This document shows, in pieces, positions 15,758 through 24,352 of a DNA stretch of 32,566 nucleotides. The notes under the pieces are model-generated. The model was not told the origin of the DNA. It made no database searches and saw nothing but the letters and a program-made list of their open reading frames with translations. Location: contig JAFXDB010000202.1 in the NCBI GenBank assembly GCA_017516305.1, positions 1-32,566 on the forward strand. Direction: 5' to 3'. Positions within the stretch are counted from its first letter, which is position 1; the number at the start of each line of letters is the position of its first letter. The position numbers and the translations under genes are program-made. The stretch comes from Clostridia bacterium (GTDB lineage: Bacteria; Bacillota; Clostridia; Christensenellales; Aristaeellaceae).

Positions 15758-17191
15758 TTACACCCCGAAAAGCTCCCGCTTGCGGGCAATCATCTCGTCC
15801 ACGCGGGCGATATAGTGCTCGATATTGGCCACATTAGGGGCGCGGCCGATGTGGCCCTCGTCCTCGTAGATGCGCTTCGATATGCCGCCAGCGCCCAGGG
15901 CCAGAATGTGGGTCGTCTCCTCCATGATGTCCACATTGTACTGGCAGGCGTGGCCCGGCAGCGCATAGCCGATGTTCTCCAGGTTCCCTGCCATATTCTT
16001 CTGGCGGTAGAGGTAGTATGGCTCCAGCCCCAGCTTCCGCGCAGTCGCCAGACCCATATCCACCATGGCGGCAGCCTCCACGCCCGTGGGGATGCGGTAT
16101 TTCTCAAAGTGCAGGCGCGTGGCACGCTTGATGGCCAGGGTATGCACGGTCAGGCTCTCCGGCTTCAGGCGCAGAGCCCAGTCCATCGTGTGGGCAAAGT
16201 CATCCACCGTTTCGCCGGGGAGACCGGCGATGACGTCCATGTTGATGTGGCGCATGCCCGCCTCACGCGCCATGGCATAGCCGTCCACCACCTGCTGCGC
16301 CGTGTGGGCGCGGCCGATGATGCGCAGCGTCTCATCGTTCATCGTCTGCGGGTTGATGCTGATGCGCCCGACCCCCGCGTCGCGGATGACAGCCAGCTTG
16401 CCGGGCGTGATGGTGTCCGGACGGCCCGCCTCCACGGTATACTCCGACGCACCGGGGAAGCGCAGCATCATCCTGTCCAGCAGGCGGCGAAGCTGATCTT
16501 CGTTCAGGCTCGTGGGCGTACCGCCGCCGACATAGACCGCGCGGAGTTTTCTCCCGCTGTCAGCGATGACGGAGCAGCTCTCGTCCATCTCCCGGAACAG
16601 CGCATCCAGATATGGCTCCACCAGCTTCCCCTTTCCCAGCTCGCCCGAGGAAAAGGAGCAGTAGGTGCAGCGCGTGGTACAGAATGGAATGCCGATATAC
16701 ACGTCCATCCACCGGTCCTCCGGCGGAGGCAGCAGGCCCTGCACCCGGGCGATCTCCCAGAGGAGGTCAGCCTTCTCCGGCGTCACGTCGAAGTTTTCGA
16801 CGACATAGCGCTTCGCGGCTTCCTCGCCCAGCCCGCGGGAAATGGCCTCCTGCATCAGGTGTGTCGGACGGATGCCGGTCAGGCTCCCCCACGGCGGGTG
16901 GACGCCCGTCACCTCGCGGCACAGGTCGTACATCGTCTGGCGGACGAGGCGGCGGGCGGCACGCTTGCAGTGCAGCTCCTGCAGGCGCTTGTCGGTCTCC
17001 TCCGGCGGGACAGACACGGCATTTTCCACCGCTTTTTCACCGACAACGCAGCGGCAGCGGTATTTCCCTGCCTCCTCCCAGGCCTGCCAGGTGAAGCGTG
17101 GATTCGCCGCCAGCAGCGCGTCGTCTTCAATGCCGAACAGCCGGGTTACATTGACCAGATCCGGCTCGATGGCGTCAAGATAGTGCATCAT
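15758..17191 (-). CDS. hemZ: Radical SAM protein HemZ (coproporphyrinogen dehydrogenase-like)
   Basis: Radical SAM enzyme of the HemN/HemZ group, 477 aa. The 4Fe-4S motif is CTTRCTYC in PFCTTRCTYCSF. Next come YVGGGTPTSLN (SAM binding), TVEAGRPDTIT, RISINPQTMND and the MDVIAGLPGET strand. HemZ proteins are defined by a poorly conserved N-terminal extension of about 150 residues with HPPWGSLTGIRPTHL, which is present here. The role in haem synthesis is uncertain for the family in Clostridia. Two starts are possible: ATG 17206, or ATG 17191, preferred because GGAGGA lies 7 nt upstream. It lies in the conserved relA-dtd-MBL-hemZ order, directly after a palindromic repeat that ends the MBL gene. 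Confidence 0.9.
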   Translation of the reverse strand: MMHYLDAIEPDLVNVTRLFGIEDDALLAANPRFTWQAWEEAGKYRCRCVVGEKAVENAVSVPPEETDKRLQELHCKRAARRLVRQTMYDLCREVTGVHPPWGSLTGIRPTHLMQEAISRGLGEEAAKRYVVENFDVTPEKADLLWEIARVQGLLPPPEDRWMDVYIGIPFCTTRCTYCSFSSGELGKGKLVEPYLDALFREMDESCSVIADSGRKLRAVYVGGGTPTSLNEDQLRRLLDRMMLRFPGASEYTVEAGRPDTITPGKLAVIRDAGVGRISINPQTMNDETLRIIGRAHTAQQVVDGYAMAREAGMRHINMDVIAGLPGETVDDFAHTMDWALRLKPESLTVHTLAIKRATRLHFEKYRIPTGVEAAAMVDMGLATARKLGLEPYYLYRQKNMAGNLENIGYALPGHACQYNVDIMEETTHILALGAGGISKRIYEDEGHIGRAPNVANIEHYIARVDEMIARKRELFGV

Positions 17192-17211
17192 ATCCGTTTC
17201 CTCCATCCATC

Positions 17212-17260
17212 GACTCCCCTTTCGGGAGAGCTGTCAGCGCAAGCTGACTGAGAGGGCTCA
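17212..17260 (-). repeat. REP-like palindromic repeat (two stem-loops) ending the MBL gene
   Basis: About 49 bp with two hairpins: CTCCC-CTTTC-GGGAG (17214-17228) and GTCAGC-GCAA-GCTGAC (17233-17248, a GNRA-type loop), then a GAGAGGGCTCA edge. Its shape, a CCTCTCAG edge with CTCCCC/GGGGAG blocks, is like short interspersed palindromes I recall from GC-rich gut Clostridia. It fills the whole gap between the MBL and hemZ genes and provides the TGA of the former. It could act as an RNA structure or a weak terminator. Confidence 0.6.
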
Positions 17261-17818
17261 GTGTCCTGGAAAGATATCATACTTCTGCGCCAGGGGCGAC
17301 AAGCGCCGCAGCGACGCTGCCAATTGCGCCATGCTGCCGCCGGGCAGATCGGTGCGGCCATAGCCGTAGTGGAAGAGCGTGTCGCCGGTGAACAGCCACT
17401 CCCCCGCCCGATAGCACACGCAGCCCGGGGTGTGACCGGGCGTATGCAGTACGGTGAATTCCACGCCTGCATAGTGCAGCACATCGCCCTCGCGGACAGT
17501 GCGGGTCGCCTCCGGCGCGATGACGTGATCGCCCACCAGCCAGGAGGCGTTCAGCGTCGCATCCCGCAGCATGGGCGCGTCAGCCTCGTGGATGACGATT
17601 TCCGTATCGGCCCCCGCCAGCCCGGACACGCCGCCGATGTGGTCAAAATGCCCGTGAGTCAGCAGGATAGCCGCGATTCTGCGGCCCTCACAGGCCTTCG
17701 CAATGCGCTCCGGCTCCGCGCCGGGGTCGATGACCACGCATTCGTCAGACGCGTCGTCCCAGACGATGTAGCAGCTGGTGGACAGGTCGCCCACAGAAAG
17801 ATGCTTCCTATGCAGCAT
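17258..17818 (-). CDS. MBL-fold metallo-hydrolase, C-terminal tail lost
   Basis: Metallo-beta-lactamase-fold hydrolase related to glyoxalase II (hydroxyacylglutathione hydrolase-like), 186 aa. Metal ligands: THGHFDH (first site HxHxDH), His in HTPGHTPG, Asp in FTGDTLF, and the last His in FPGH. GRTDLPGGS is the family block before the C-terminus. Relatives usually continue for about 15-20 residues after PGH with a GxxTT...NP tail; here a stop follows PGH at once, exactly where a palindromic repeat begins. All metal ligands are kept, so it may still be active. ATG 17818 has GGGAGG 7 nt upstream. Function in Clostridia is usually unknown; thioesterase or methylglyoxal detoxification are guesses. 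Confidence 0.88.
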   Translation of the reverse strand: MLHRKHLSVGDLSTSCYIVWDDASDECVVIDPGAEPERIAKACEGRRIAAILLTHGHFDHIGGVSGLAGADTEIVIHEADAPMLRDATLNASWLVGDHVIAPEATRTVREGDVLHYAGVEFTVLHTPGHTPGCVCYRAGEWLFTGDTLFHYGYGRTDLPGGSMAQLAASLRRLSPLAQKYDIFPGH

Positions 17819-17855
17819 GCCGTTTCCTCCCATTATGGTACATTTTGGGCGTTTA

Positions 17856-18305
17856 TCAGAACAGCTTGGTGGAATCCATCAGCATGGTCACCGGGCCGTC
17901 ATTGACCAGCGACACCTGCATATCCGCGCCGAAAACGCCCGTCTCCACATGAATCCCCTGGTCGCGCCAGGCCCTGACCAGCCCCTCGTACATGGGGACA
18001 GCCTTGTCCGGACGGGCAGCGGCGGTGAAGCCGGGGCGGCGCTGATTCCTCGCGTCACCGTAAAGGGTGAACTGGCTCACCGCCAGGATCTCCCCGCCCA
18101 CGTCCAGGATGGACTTGTTCATCTTGCCGTTTTCGTCCTCAAAGATGCGCAGAGTCGGGATCTTCGATGCCATGTACTCCAGATCCTTCTGCTCGTCGTC
18201 CACAGAAACGCCAATGAGGATCATATATCCCCTGCCGCACTGGCCCACGACCTTGCCGTCAATGGATACGGAAGCAGAGGAAACCCGCTGAATCACGCAG
18301 CGCAT
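17856..18305 (-). CDS. dtd: D-aminoacyl-tRNA deacylase
   Basis: Removes D-amino acids (and Gly from tRNA-Ala) from mischarged tRNA; 149 aa, the normal size. The two catalytic-site signatures are present: SQFTLYGD (about 77-84) and NDGPVT (near 134-139), which form the cross-subunit Gly-cisPro site. The N-terminus [15 protein letters not shown] is typical. The ribosome site AAGGGAAG lies just upstream of ATG 18305. It lies between relA/spoT and the MBL hydrolase, as in many Clostridia. The leader contains a 24-bp palindrome (18331-18354). Confidence 0.96.
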   Translation of the reverse strand: MRCVIQRVSSASVSIDGKVVGQCGRGYMILIGVSVDDEQKDLEYMASKIPTLRIFEDENGKMNKSILDVGGEILAVSQFTLYGDARNQRRPGFTAAARPDKAVPMYEGLVRAWRDQGIHVETGVFGADMQVSLVNDGPVTMLMDSTKLF

Positions 18306-18330
18306 TTTCTTCCCTTCTTTCCTTTTTGAA

Positions 18331-18354
18331 AGGCTCCCCCTCTCAGGGAAGCCT
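18331..18354. repeat. Short palindrome between relA/spoT and dtd
   Basis: AGGCT...AGCCT with inner CCC/GGG pairs. It combines a GGCTCCCC block with CCTCTCAGGG, both also found at the edges of the repeat at 17212-17260, so it may be a shortened copy of the same family. No U-tract follows on either strand, so it is not a good terminator. Confidence 0.45.
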
Positions 18355-18386
18355 CTGATACTTGAGGTATGTTCCTGGATTTCTTA

Positions 18387-20585
18387 TCAGGCTCTGAACA
18401 CATCGATAACGTCGCTCTTGCGCATCAGCTGCTTGACCAGCTTGTCCATCTGCTCGCGGCTCTTGATCTCCACCACGAAGCGGAAGGTGGCAATGCGGGT
18501 CTTGGGTTCAACGGCAGCGGCACAGTTCTTGATGGTGATGTTCATGTCGCTGATGACCGACGCCAGCTCCACCAGGAGGTTGGGCTTGTCGTAGGCCACC
18601 ACCTTCACCGACACGTCGAAGGAGCCGATGTTCTCATCCGCCCAGTCCACGTCAATGCGGCGCTCCTGCTCGGCAGCGCAGGCGTTGACGCAGTCCACCT
18701 TGTGGATGGTCACGCCGCGGCCGCGGGTAATGTAGCCGACGATGTCATCCCCCGGCACGGGGCTGCAGCAGCGGGCAAAGCGCACGGGAATGTCCACATC
18801 CGCCAAACTGGGTAGGATGACGCCGTGGTGCACCTTCGCGGCGGAGCGGGTCTTGACAGGCTCCTCGGGGGCGATAAGCTCCTCGATCTTCGGCGCAGCG
18901 CTCTGCTGAGCCTGGCGCTGTTCCTCCACCAGACGGCTGACGACGTATACCGCCGCCATGCCGCCATACCCGACGGCAGCGAAAATGTCATCCAGAACAG
19001 TGAAACCGTATTTGCGCATGATCTGCTCGTAATACTCCGGCTTCAGCAGCTCTGCAGGAGAGATGCCGCGGCGGCGGCACTCGCGTTCCACCATGCTGCG
19101 GCCCAGCTCCACATTCTCTTCCTTGAATTCCTTCTTCAGGAACGCGCGGATCTTCGCCTTGGCCTGGGGGGTGGTGCAGATGCGCAGCCAGTCCGTGGAC
19201 GGGCCCTTGCAGCTGGCAGAGGTGATGATCTCCACCCGGTCGCCCGTCTGCAGCGGAGTGTCCAGGGGCATGATCTTGCCGTTGATCTTGCTGCCGACGC
19301 ACTTGTTTCCCACGGCGGAGTGGATGCGGTAGGCAAAGTCCAGGGGCGTTGCACCCTTGGGCATGGAGATGACGTCGCCCTTGGGGGTGAAGAGGAAGAC
19401 CTCCTCGGCAAACAGGTCGGTTTTCAGCGTGGCCACGAATTCCTTGGAATCGCGGGCGTCGCTGGACCAGTCCAGGATCTGGCGCACCCAGTAGAGCTTG
19501 GCGTCCAGGCTGCCGCTGCCGCTGCCCTCCTTGTAGCGCCAGTGGGCCGCAATGCCGTATTCCGCCAGGCGGTGCATCTCCCAGGTGCGGATCTGCACTT
19601 CAAAGGGGAAGGGCATTTTCCGGCCGCCTACTACTGTCGTATGAAGGCTCTGGTACATGTTTGCCTTCGGAACGGAGATATAGTCCTTGAAGCGGCCGGG
19701 CATCTGTGTCCACAGGGTGTGCACAACGCCCAGCACGGCGTAGCAGTCCGGCACGGAATCCACCAGCACGCGGATGGCGATCAGGTCGTAAATCTGGTCA
19801 AAGGGCTTGTTCTGCAGCACCATCTTGCGGTAGATGCTGTAAAAGGACTTGGGACGGCCGTCGATATCGTAATGGATATGCAGCTTGTCCAGGGCCTCGG
19901 ACAGCTCGGAAATGACCGTGCGGATGTTCTCCTGCCGCTCCGAGCGCTTCTGCCCCACCAGCTGCACCAGGTTCTGATAACCGGCGGGGTCAATATAGCG
20001 CAGGGACAGATCCTCCAGCTCCTGCTTGATGGCGTATACACCCAGGCGATGGGCCAGGGGCGCGTAGATATCCAGCGTCTCCCGGGCGATGGCCACCTGA
20101 CGCTCCGGCTTCTGGAACTTCATGGTGCGCATGTTGTGCAGGCGGTCCGCCAGCTTGATCAGCACCACGCGGATGTCCTTGGACATGGCGAAGATCATCT
20201 TGCGCAGGGATTCGGCCTGGGCCTCCTCCTTGTCGGCAAAGTCCAGCTTGTCCAGCTTCGTCACGCCGTCCACCAGCCAGGCGACCTCGTCGCCGAATTC
20301 CCGGCGGAGCTTGTCCAGCGTCACGGTTTTCACATCTTCTACCGTGTCGTGCAGGAGACCTGCGGCGATCGTCGGCGGGTCGATCATCAGCTCCGTCAGG
20401 ATGCTGGCCACAAAGCAGGGATGGATAAAATAAGGCTCCCCGCTCTTGCGCTTCTGATCCTTGTGGGCGTCCTCGGCAAACAGATAGGCTCTGCGCACCA
20501 GCTCCGCGCCCTCGTCGTTGGTGTACTTCCGCACGCGGGCCAGCATGGCCTCCAGCGGCATGGCTTCATATACGGTATACGTCAT
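18387..20585 (-). CDS. relA: Bifunctional (p)ppGpp synthetase/hydrolase (Rel/SpoT)
   Basis: Makes and degrades the alarmone (p)ppGpp in amino-acid starvation; 732 aa, full length. HD hydrolase domain (about 30-180) with HD at 79-80 (GLLHDTVEDV) and LADRLHNMRT. Synthetase domain (about 235-350) with GRPKSFYSIYRKM, RFKD (298-301) and YQSLHTTVVG. The RxKD form, in contrast to ExDD of E. coli RelA, marks bifunctional enzymes. TGS (about 385-445) begins LFTPKGDVISMPKGATP. A zinc-finger-like stretch RFARCCSPVPGDDIVGYITRGRGV precedes the C-terminal ACT domain (about 655-732). All hydrolase motifs are intact. ATG 20585 has GGGGGTGAG upstream. The gap to recJ holds a heptad repeat but no apt gene, although recJ-apt-relA is a common clostridial order. 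Confidence 0.95.
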   Translation of the reverse strand: MTYTVYEAMPLEAMLARVRKYTNDEGAELVRRAYLFAEDAHKDQKRKSGEPYFIHPCFVASILTELMIDPPTIAAGLLHDTVEDVKTVTLDKLRREFGDEVAWLVDGVTKLDKLDFADKEEAQAESLRKMIFAMSKDIRVVLIKLADRLHNMRTMKFQKPERQVAIARETLDIYAPLAHRLGVYAIKQELEDLSLRYIDPAGYQNLVQLVGQKRSERQENIRTVISELSEALDKLHIHYDIDGRPKSFYSIYRKMVLQNKPFDQIYDLIAIRVLVDSVPDCYAVLGVVHTLWTQMPGRFKDYISVPKANMYQSLHTTVVGGRKMPFPFEVQIRTWEMHRLAEYGIAAHWRYKEGSGSGSLDAKLYWVRQILDWSSDARDSKEFVATLKTDLFAEEVFLFTPKGDVISMPKGATPLDFAYRIHSAVGNKCVGSKINGKIMPLDTPLQTGDRVEIITSASCKGPSTDWLRICTTPQAKAKIRAFLKKEFKEENVELGRSMVERECRRRGISPAELLKPEYYEQIMRKYGFTVLDDIFAAVGYGGMAAVYVVSRLVEEQRQAQQSAAPKIEELIAPEEPVKTRSAAKVHHGVILPSLADVDIPVRFARCCSPVPGDDIVGYITRGRGVTIHKVDCVNACAAEQERRIDVDWADENIGSFDVSVKVVAYDKPNLLVELASVISDMNITIKNCAAAVEPKTRIATFRFVVEIKSREQMDKLVKQLMRKSDVIDVFRA

Positions 20586-20621
20586 CGGATACTCACCCCC
20601 AGCCTTGGGAAATTCATTATA

Positions 20622-20656
20622 AATCCGGAATTTGGAATTCGGAATTCAGAATTCAG
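20622..20656. repeat. Tandem seven-base repeat, five units
   Basis: Five consecutive heptads of AATTCNG type: AATCCGG, AATTTGG, AATTCGG, AATTCAG, AATTCAG on the plus strand. The last unit overlaps the recJ stop codon (TGA at 20653-20655). It fills about half of the recJ-relA gap. Confidence 0.8.
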
Positions 20657-23004
20657 TTTGTGGTTCTGTACAGGTACTGCATCAGCGGGGTGTCCAGCGG
20701 GTTGGATTTTGTGCCCTTTTCCACCGGCAGCAGACGGACGGCGTAGGGCTCCATGGAGAACTCGGCCAGCCTTGCCTGGTGCAGCGCGGTCAGGCCGGTC
20801 AGCACCTGGGCTGCGGTCAGGCCGGCGTCCTCCGCCAGCTGATGCAGCGCCAGCCGTCCGCCCTTGCGCAGGCAGATATACAGCCGGGCCAGCGCGTCGC
20901 GATCCATCCGCAGGGAGGACAGCAGCGCCGTCAGCGCAGGGCTGACCTTCAGCCGGGTCAACCGCGCCCGCGGGCATTTTGCCATGACGGCGGCCGCCTC
21001 ACCGGGCAGCACATCGCCGTCCAGCAGCACAATGTCCGTCCAGACGTCCTTCAACCGCTCCACATCCGGCGTCAGCAGCAGGGTATTGAAGCCCCGATCG
21101 TCCGCCACATGCCCCGCAGCCGCGTCCAGCCGCAGCCCCTCGCGGGCCTGCACCTCGCCCATCACCTGAGAGGCCAGGCTGCGCTCATGGGCCAGCAGCA
21201 GCACACCGCGGCCCTTCGTCAGCCAATTCAGCACCGCAGGCAGCTTCTCCTGCGGCATATCCGGGCTGATTCTTGTATCATTCGCCGCGAGATACGTCAT
21301 TTCCTGCAAGAGCATGCGGAAAAGCGCAGCTTCCTCCGGCAGCGTCTGCGCACAGGCTGCCGGACGCAGCGCCTCCACCTGCAGCTGCGCCGTCACACGG
21401 CCATTGAATTCGTTGCGCGACGGGGTGAACAGCACGTCCACCCGTTCCACGCCGGAGCCTGCAAAATCCCCCTTGCCAAAGGCGATGCCGTCGCGCATGG
21501 CGTTTCCCTCCGCCAGGGACAGCTTCAGGTGCGTGCGGGTCTTGCCCACGCGCCGCGCCTCCTGCACATGGGCGTCCTGCACGCGGAAGACCGGATTGGG
21601 ATTGCAGTAGCCCGTGGGCTGCAGCATCTCCAGCCGCTCCACCATGGCCATATTAACGTCCTGCAGACGCACGTCCACATCATATTCCTTGCGGGGGATG
21701 TAGCACAGCGGGTCGCAGTTCTCGTCGATGGCAAGGTTCAGGCGGCGGCGCAGCTCCGGGACCAGGGCTGCGTCCATCGTGAGGCCCGCTGCCTGCTCGT
21801 GCCCGCCGAAGCGCTGGAACAGGTCCTTGCAGATGGAGAGCATGCCGTGGATGTTGACCCCGGGGATCGACCGGCAGGAGCCCACGGCCACGCCATCGTG
21901 CACGGTCAGCACGATGGTCGGGAAATGATAGCGCTCGCAGATGCGTCCCGCCGCCAGGCCGATGACGCCGTGGTTCCAGCCCTCCCCAACCACGATGATG
22001 ACCCGGTCACGCAGGAAATCCACACATTCGGCGATCATTCCGATGGCCTTCTCGGTGATCTCCTGCTCGATGGCCTGACGTTCCTGATTGCGCTTTTCCA
22101 GCCGCTGGGCAATGTCGCTGGCCTCCTGGGCGTCCTGCGTGGTCAGCAGGCGCACACCCTGGGAGGCGTCCTCAAGGCGGCCGCCCGCATTCAGCCGCGG
22201 CGCCAGACGGAAGCCCACATGGCCGGAGTTGACCGGCGGGTGCACATCGGACACCTGCATCAGCGCCGCCAGACCGGGACGCTTTGTCTCTGCCATGCGG
22301 AGAAGGCCCTCGCGGACGATGACGCGGTTCTCGTCCGTCAGCGGCACGATGTCCGCCACGGTGGCCAGGGCCGCCAGCTCAAGGCGGCGCTGCACCGCCT
22401 CCATGCCCAGCAGGGCCTGGGTGAGCTTCAGCGCCACGCCCGCGCCGCACAGCCGCCGGAAGGGGTACTCCCCCAGCAGGGGATTGAGCACCACGTCCGC
22501 CGGGGACGGGGTGTCCGCCAGCTGATGATGGTCGGTCACGATGACCGTCATGCCCAGCATCTGCGCAAGCCTGACCTCCTCATGGTTGGTCACGCCGCAG
22601 TCCACGGTGATCAGCAGCCGGTGCGTATCAGCCATCTGCCGCACAGCGTCGCAGTTGAGGCCATAGCCCTCCTCATGCCGGGAGGGGATGCGGAAATCCG
22701 GCTCCGCGCCCATTTCCCTGAGCGTTTCCAGCATGATCGACGTGGCACACACGCCGTCCACATCATAATCCCCATAAATGATGATGGGCATGCCCGCCGC
22801 CACCGCCTCGCGGATGATGCGCACGGCCTTCTCCATCCCCTGCATCAGGAAGGGATCGTGCAGGTGGGAAAGCTCCGGGTGCAGGAAGCGCTCCGCCTTT
22901 TCCGGCGTATCCACACCCCGGTTGCGCAGAAGCCCGGACAGCCACATGGGCAGCTCGCCAATGGGCGCGGGGTTCTCCGTTCCCCGGCGGATGTAGTCCA
23001 GCAT
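20653..23004 (-). CDS. recJ: Single-stranded-DNA-specific exonuclease RecJ
   Basis: 5'-3' single-strand exonuclease used in recombination and repair; 783 aa. DHH-domain motifs: IYGDYDVDGVCA (about 76-87), ITVDCGVTN, VTDHH and LNPLLG; the DHHA1 domain has GGHEQAAG. An OB-like segment follows (about 450-560). A C-terminal region of roughly 200 residues, with LLTPDVERLKDVWTDIVLLD, matches the extended form seen in Bacillota, where it resembles part of PriA-like or regulatory modules. ATG 23004 is preferred, with a GGGGTGATGG ribosome site; TTG 23019 would add five residues. A strong promoter lies just upstream. The stop codon lies within a heptad repeat. Confidence 0.95.
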   Translation of the reverse strand: MLDYIRRGTENPAPIGELPMWLSGLLRNRGVDTPEKAERFLHPELSHLHDPFLMQGMEKAVRIIREAVAAGMPIIIYGDYDVDGVCATSIMLETLREMGAEPDFRIPSRHEEGYGLNCDAVRQMADTHRLLITVDCGVTNHEEVRLAQMLGMTVIVTDHHQLADTPSPADVVLNPLLGEYPFRRLCGAGVALKLTQALLGMEAVQRRLELAALATVADIVPLTDENRVIVREGLLRMAETKRPGLAALMQVSDVHPPVNSGHVGFRLAPRLNAGGRLEDASQGVRLLTTQDAQEASDIAQRLEKRNQERQAIEQEITEKAIGMIAECVDFLRDRVIIVVGEGWNHGVIGLAAGRICERYHFPTIVLTVHDGVAVGSCRSIPGVNIHGMLSICKDLFQRFGGHEQAAGLTMDAALVPELRRRLNLAIDENCDPLCYIPRKEYDVDVRLQDVNMAMVERLEMLQPTGYCNPNPVFRVQDAHVQEARRVGKTRTHLKLSLAEGNAMRDGIAFGKGDFAGSGVERVDVLFTPSRNEFNGRVTAQLQVEALRPAACAQTLPEEAALFRMLLQEMTYLAANDTRISPDMPQEKLPAVLNWLTKGRGVLLLAHERSLASQVMGEVQAREGLRLDAAAGHVADDRGFNTLLLTPDVERLKDVWTDIVLLDGDVLPGEAAAVMAKCPRARLTRLKVSPALTALLSSLRMDRDALARLYICLRKGGRLALHQLAEDAGLTAAQVLTGLTALHQARLAEFSMEPYAVRLLPVEKGTKSNPLDTPLMQYLYRTTN

Positions 23005-23036
23005 GCCATCACCCCACAATTCGTCAGATACCGACT

Positions 23037-23065
23037 ATTATACAGGCTTTGGGCGAATGCGTCAA
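23037..23065 (-). promoter_or_regulatory. Sigma-A promoter of recJ
   Basis: Minus strand: -35 TTGACG (23060-23065), 17-nt spacer, perfect -10 TATAAT (23037-23042). It probably drives recJ and, by readthrough, the relA-dtd-MBL-hemZ genes. Confidence 0.85.
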
Positions 23066-23068
23066 ATC

Positions 23069-23204
23069 AATTCGGAATGCAGAATGCGGAAGTATTGTGA
23101 AGCACGTAAATAGCCGCGCCAATCCATTGCTGGCGCGGCCATCCGGAGCCTGCGAATCACAGGCCCTCCATGTTCACATTCTTTATTCCGAATTCCGAAT
23201 TCAA
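23069..23204. repeat. Inverted heptad arrays flanking a hairpin (MITE-like interval)
   Basis: The left edge has three AATTCGG-type heptads (23069-23089). The right edge has three in the opposite orientation (23184-23204), the last overlapping the stop codon of the dehydrogenase. Between them is a perfect 9-bp stem, GCCGCGCCA/TGGCGCGGC (23113-23139). No coding capacity. The ends match over AATTCGGAAT and then diverge. The hairpin could end transcription of the dehydrogenase operon, but no U-tract follows it. Confidence 0.5.
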
Positions 23205-24352
23205 TACGACCCCGCCGTGTCCATGGTTACGTCGCTGTCCGCCTTGTGGCGGGAGGTCTTGCAGCGCTCCATCAGCAGGTCGTAGAACTTCTTTTCGTCA
23301 ATGGGCAGGGTGACGGTCTCGCCCATCCAGGCGGAGAGGTGGATGGCGTTGGACAGCATCAGGCCGTTGATGCCCTCGCGGCCGTCGGCCACCAGGGGAT
23401 TCTTCCGGTCGGCGATGGCGGCGGCAAAGGCATTCATCACGCCCACATGCTGCGGATTTGCACCGTCGGTTTCCTCCACGATGTGTTCGCACTCCGGCTT
23501 GCGGAAGCCCTCCTTGCACACCCTGCACCAGGCGCGCTCGTCCATTTCCAGCTTATCGAAGGTCAGCACGTCGTTCTCGCACACCAGCTTGCCGCGGGTG
23601 CCGGTGATTTCCAGGCGGTTGGTGCCGGGGGCGTCGCCGGTGGTGGTGACGAAGACGCCCGTCGCGCCGTTCGGGAACTCCAGGTACGCCGTCACGTCGT
23701 CCTCGATCTCCACGTCGTGCCACTTGCCCTCGTGGCAGAAGGCATGCACCTTTGCAGGCAGCCCGCAGAGCCACTGCAGCAGATCCAGCTGATGGGGGCA
23801 CTGGTTCAGCAGCACACCGCCGCCCTCCCCGGCCCAGGTGGCGCGCCAGGCGCCGGAGTCATAGTAGAACTGGGTGCGGTACCAGTCCGTCACCAGCCAG
23901 GACATGCGCTTGATCTCGCCGATTTCGCCGCCGGATATCATTTCCTTCATCTTCCGGTAGACACAGTTGGTGCGCTGGTTGAACATCATGGCAAAGACCA
24001 GGTCGGGCCGCTGATCCGCCGCAGCGATCATCTCCCGCACCTGCAGGGTGTATACGCCCGCGGGCTTCTCGCACAGCACATGCAGACCGTGGCGGAATGC
24101 CTCCGCCGCCAGGGTCGGGTGCTGGTAATGGGGCGTGGCGATCAGCACCGCATCGCAGGCCCCGGAGGCGATCAGGTCGCTGCCCTCGCAGAAGACCTGC
24201 ACATCCGGGCCGTTTTGCCGGATCCATTCCCGGCGGCTCTCGCGCCTGTCCGCCGCTGCCGTCAGAACAATGTCCGGGCACAGTCCGCGCATCACGCTGC
24301 CAAAGTGGGCCGAGCCGATGTTGCCCACGCCGATGATACCAAGCTTCAGCAT
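23201..24352 (-). CDS. Gfo/Idh/MocA family NAD(P)-dependent oxidoreductase
   Basis: Sugar or inositol-type dehydrogenase, 383 aa. Rossmann motif GVGNIG (8-13), the catalytic Lys in CEKPAGV (Glu95-Lys96-Pro97), and the substrate-side block GGGVLLNQCPHQLDLLQWL with the conserved Asp and His region of the family. The C-terminal half is an alpha/beta domain with GTRGKLVCEN. No signal peptide. ATG 24352 overlaps the upstream isomerase end by 7 nt with AAGGAGGAG before it, so the two are coupled. Such pairs often oxidise and rearrange sugars or cyclitols (for instance 3-keto-glycoside or inositol routes); the true substrate is not visible. Confidence 0.9.
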   Translation of the reverse strand: MLKLGIIGVGNIGSAHFGSVMRGLCPDIVLTAAADRRESRREWIRQNGPDVQVFCEGSDLIASGACDAVLIATPHYQHPTLAAEAFRHGLHVLCEKPAGVYTLQVREMIAAADQRPDLVFAMMFNQRTNCVYRKMKEMISGGEIGEIKRMSWLVTDWYRTQFYYDSGAWRATWAGEGGGVLLNQCPHQLDLLQWLCGLPAKVHAFCHEGKWHDVEIEDDVTAYLEFPNGATGVFVTTTGDAPGTNRLEITGTRGKLVCENDVLTFDKLEMDERAWCRVCKEGFRKPECEHIVEETDGANPQHVGVMNAFAAAIADRKNPLVADGREGINGLMLSNAIHLSAWMGETVTLPIDEKKFYDLLMERCKTSRHKADSDVTMDTAGSY

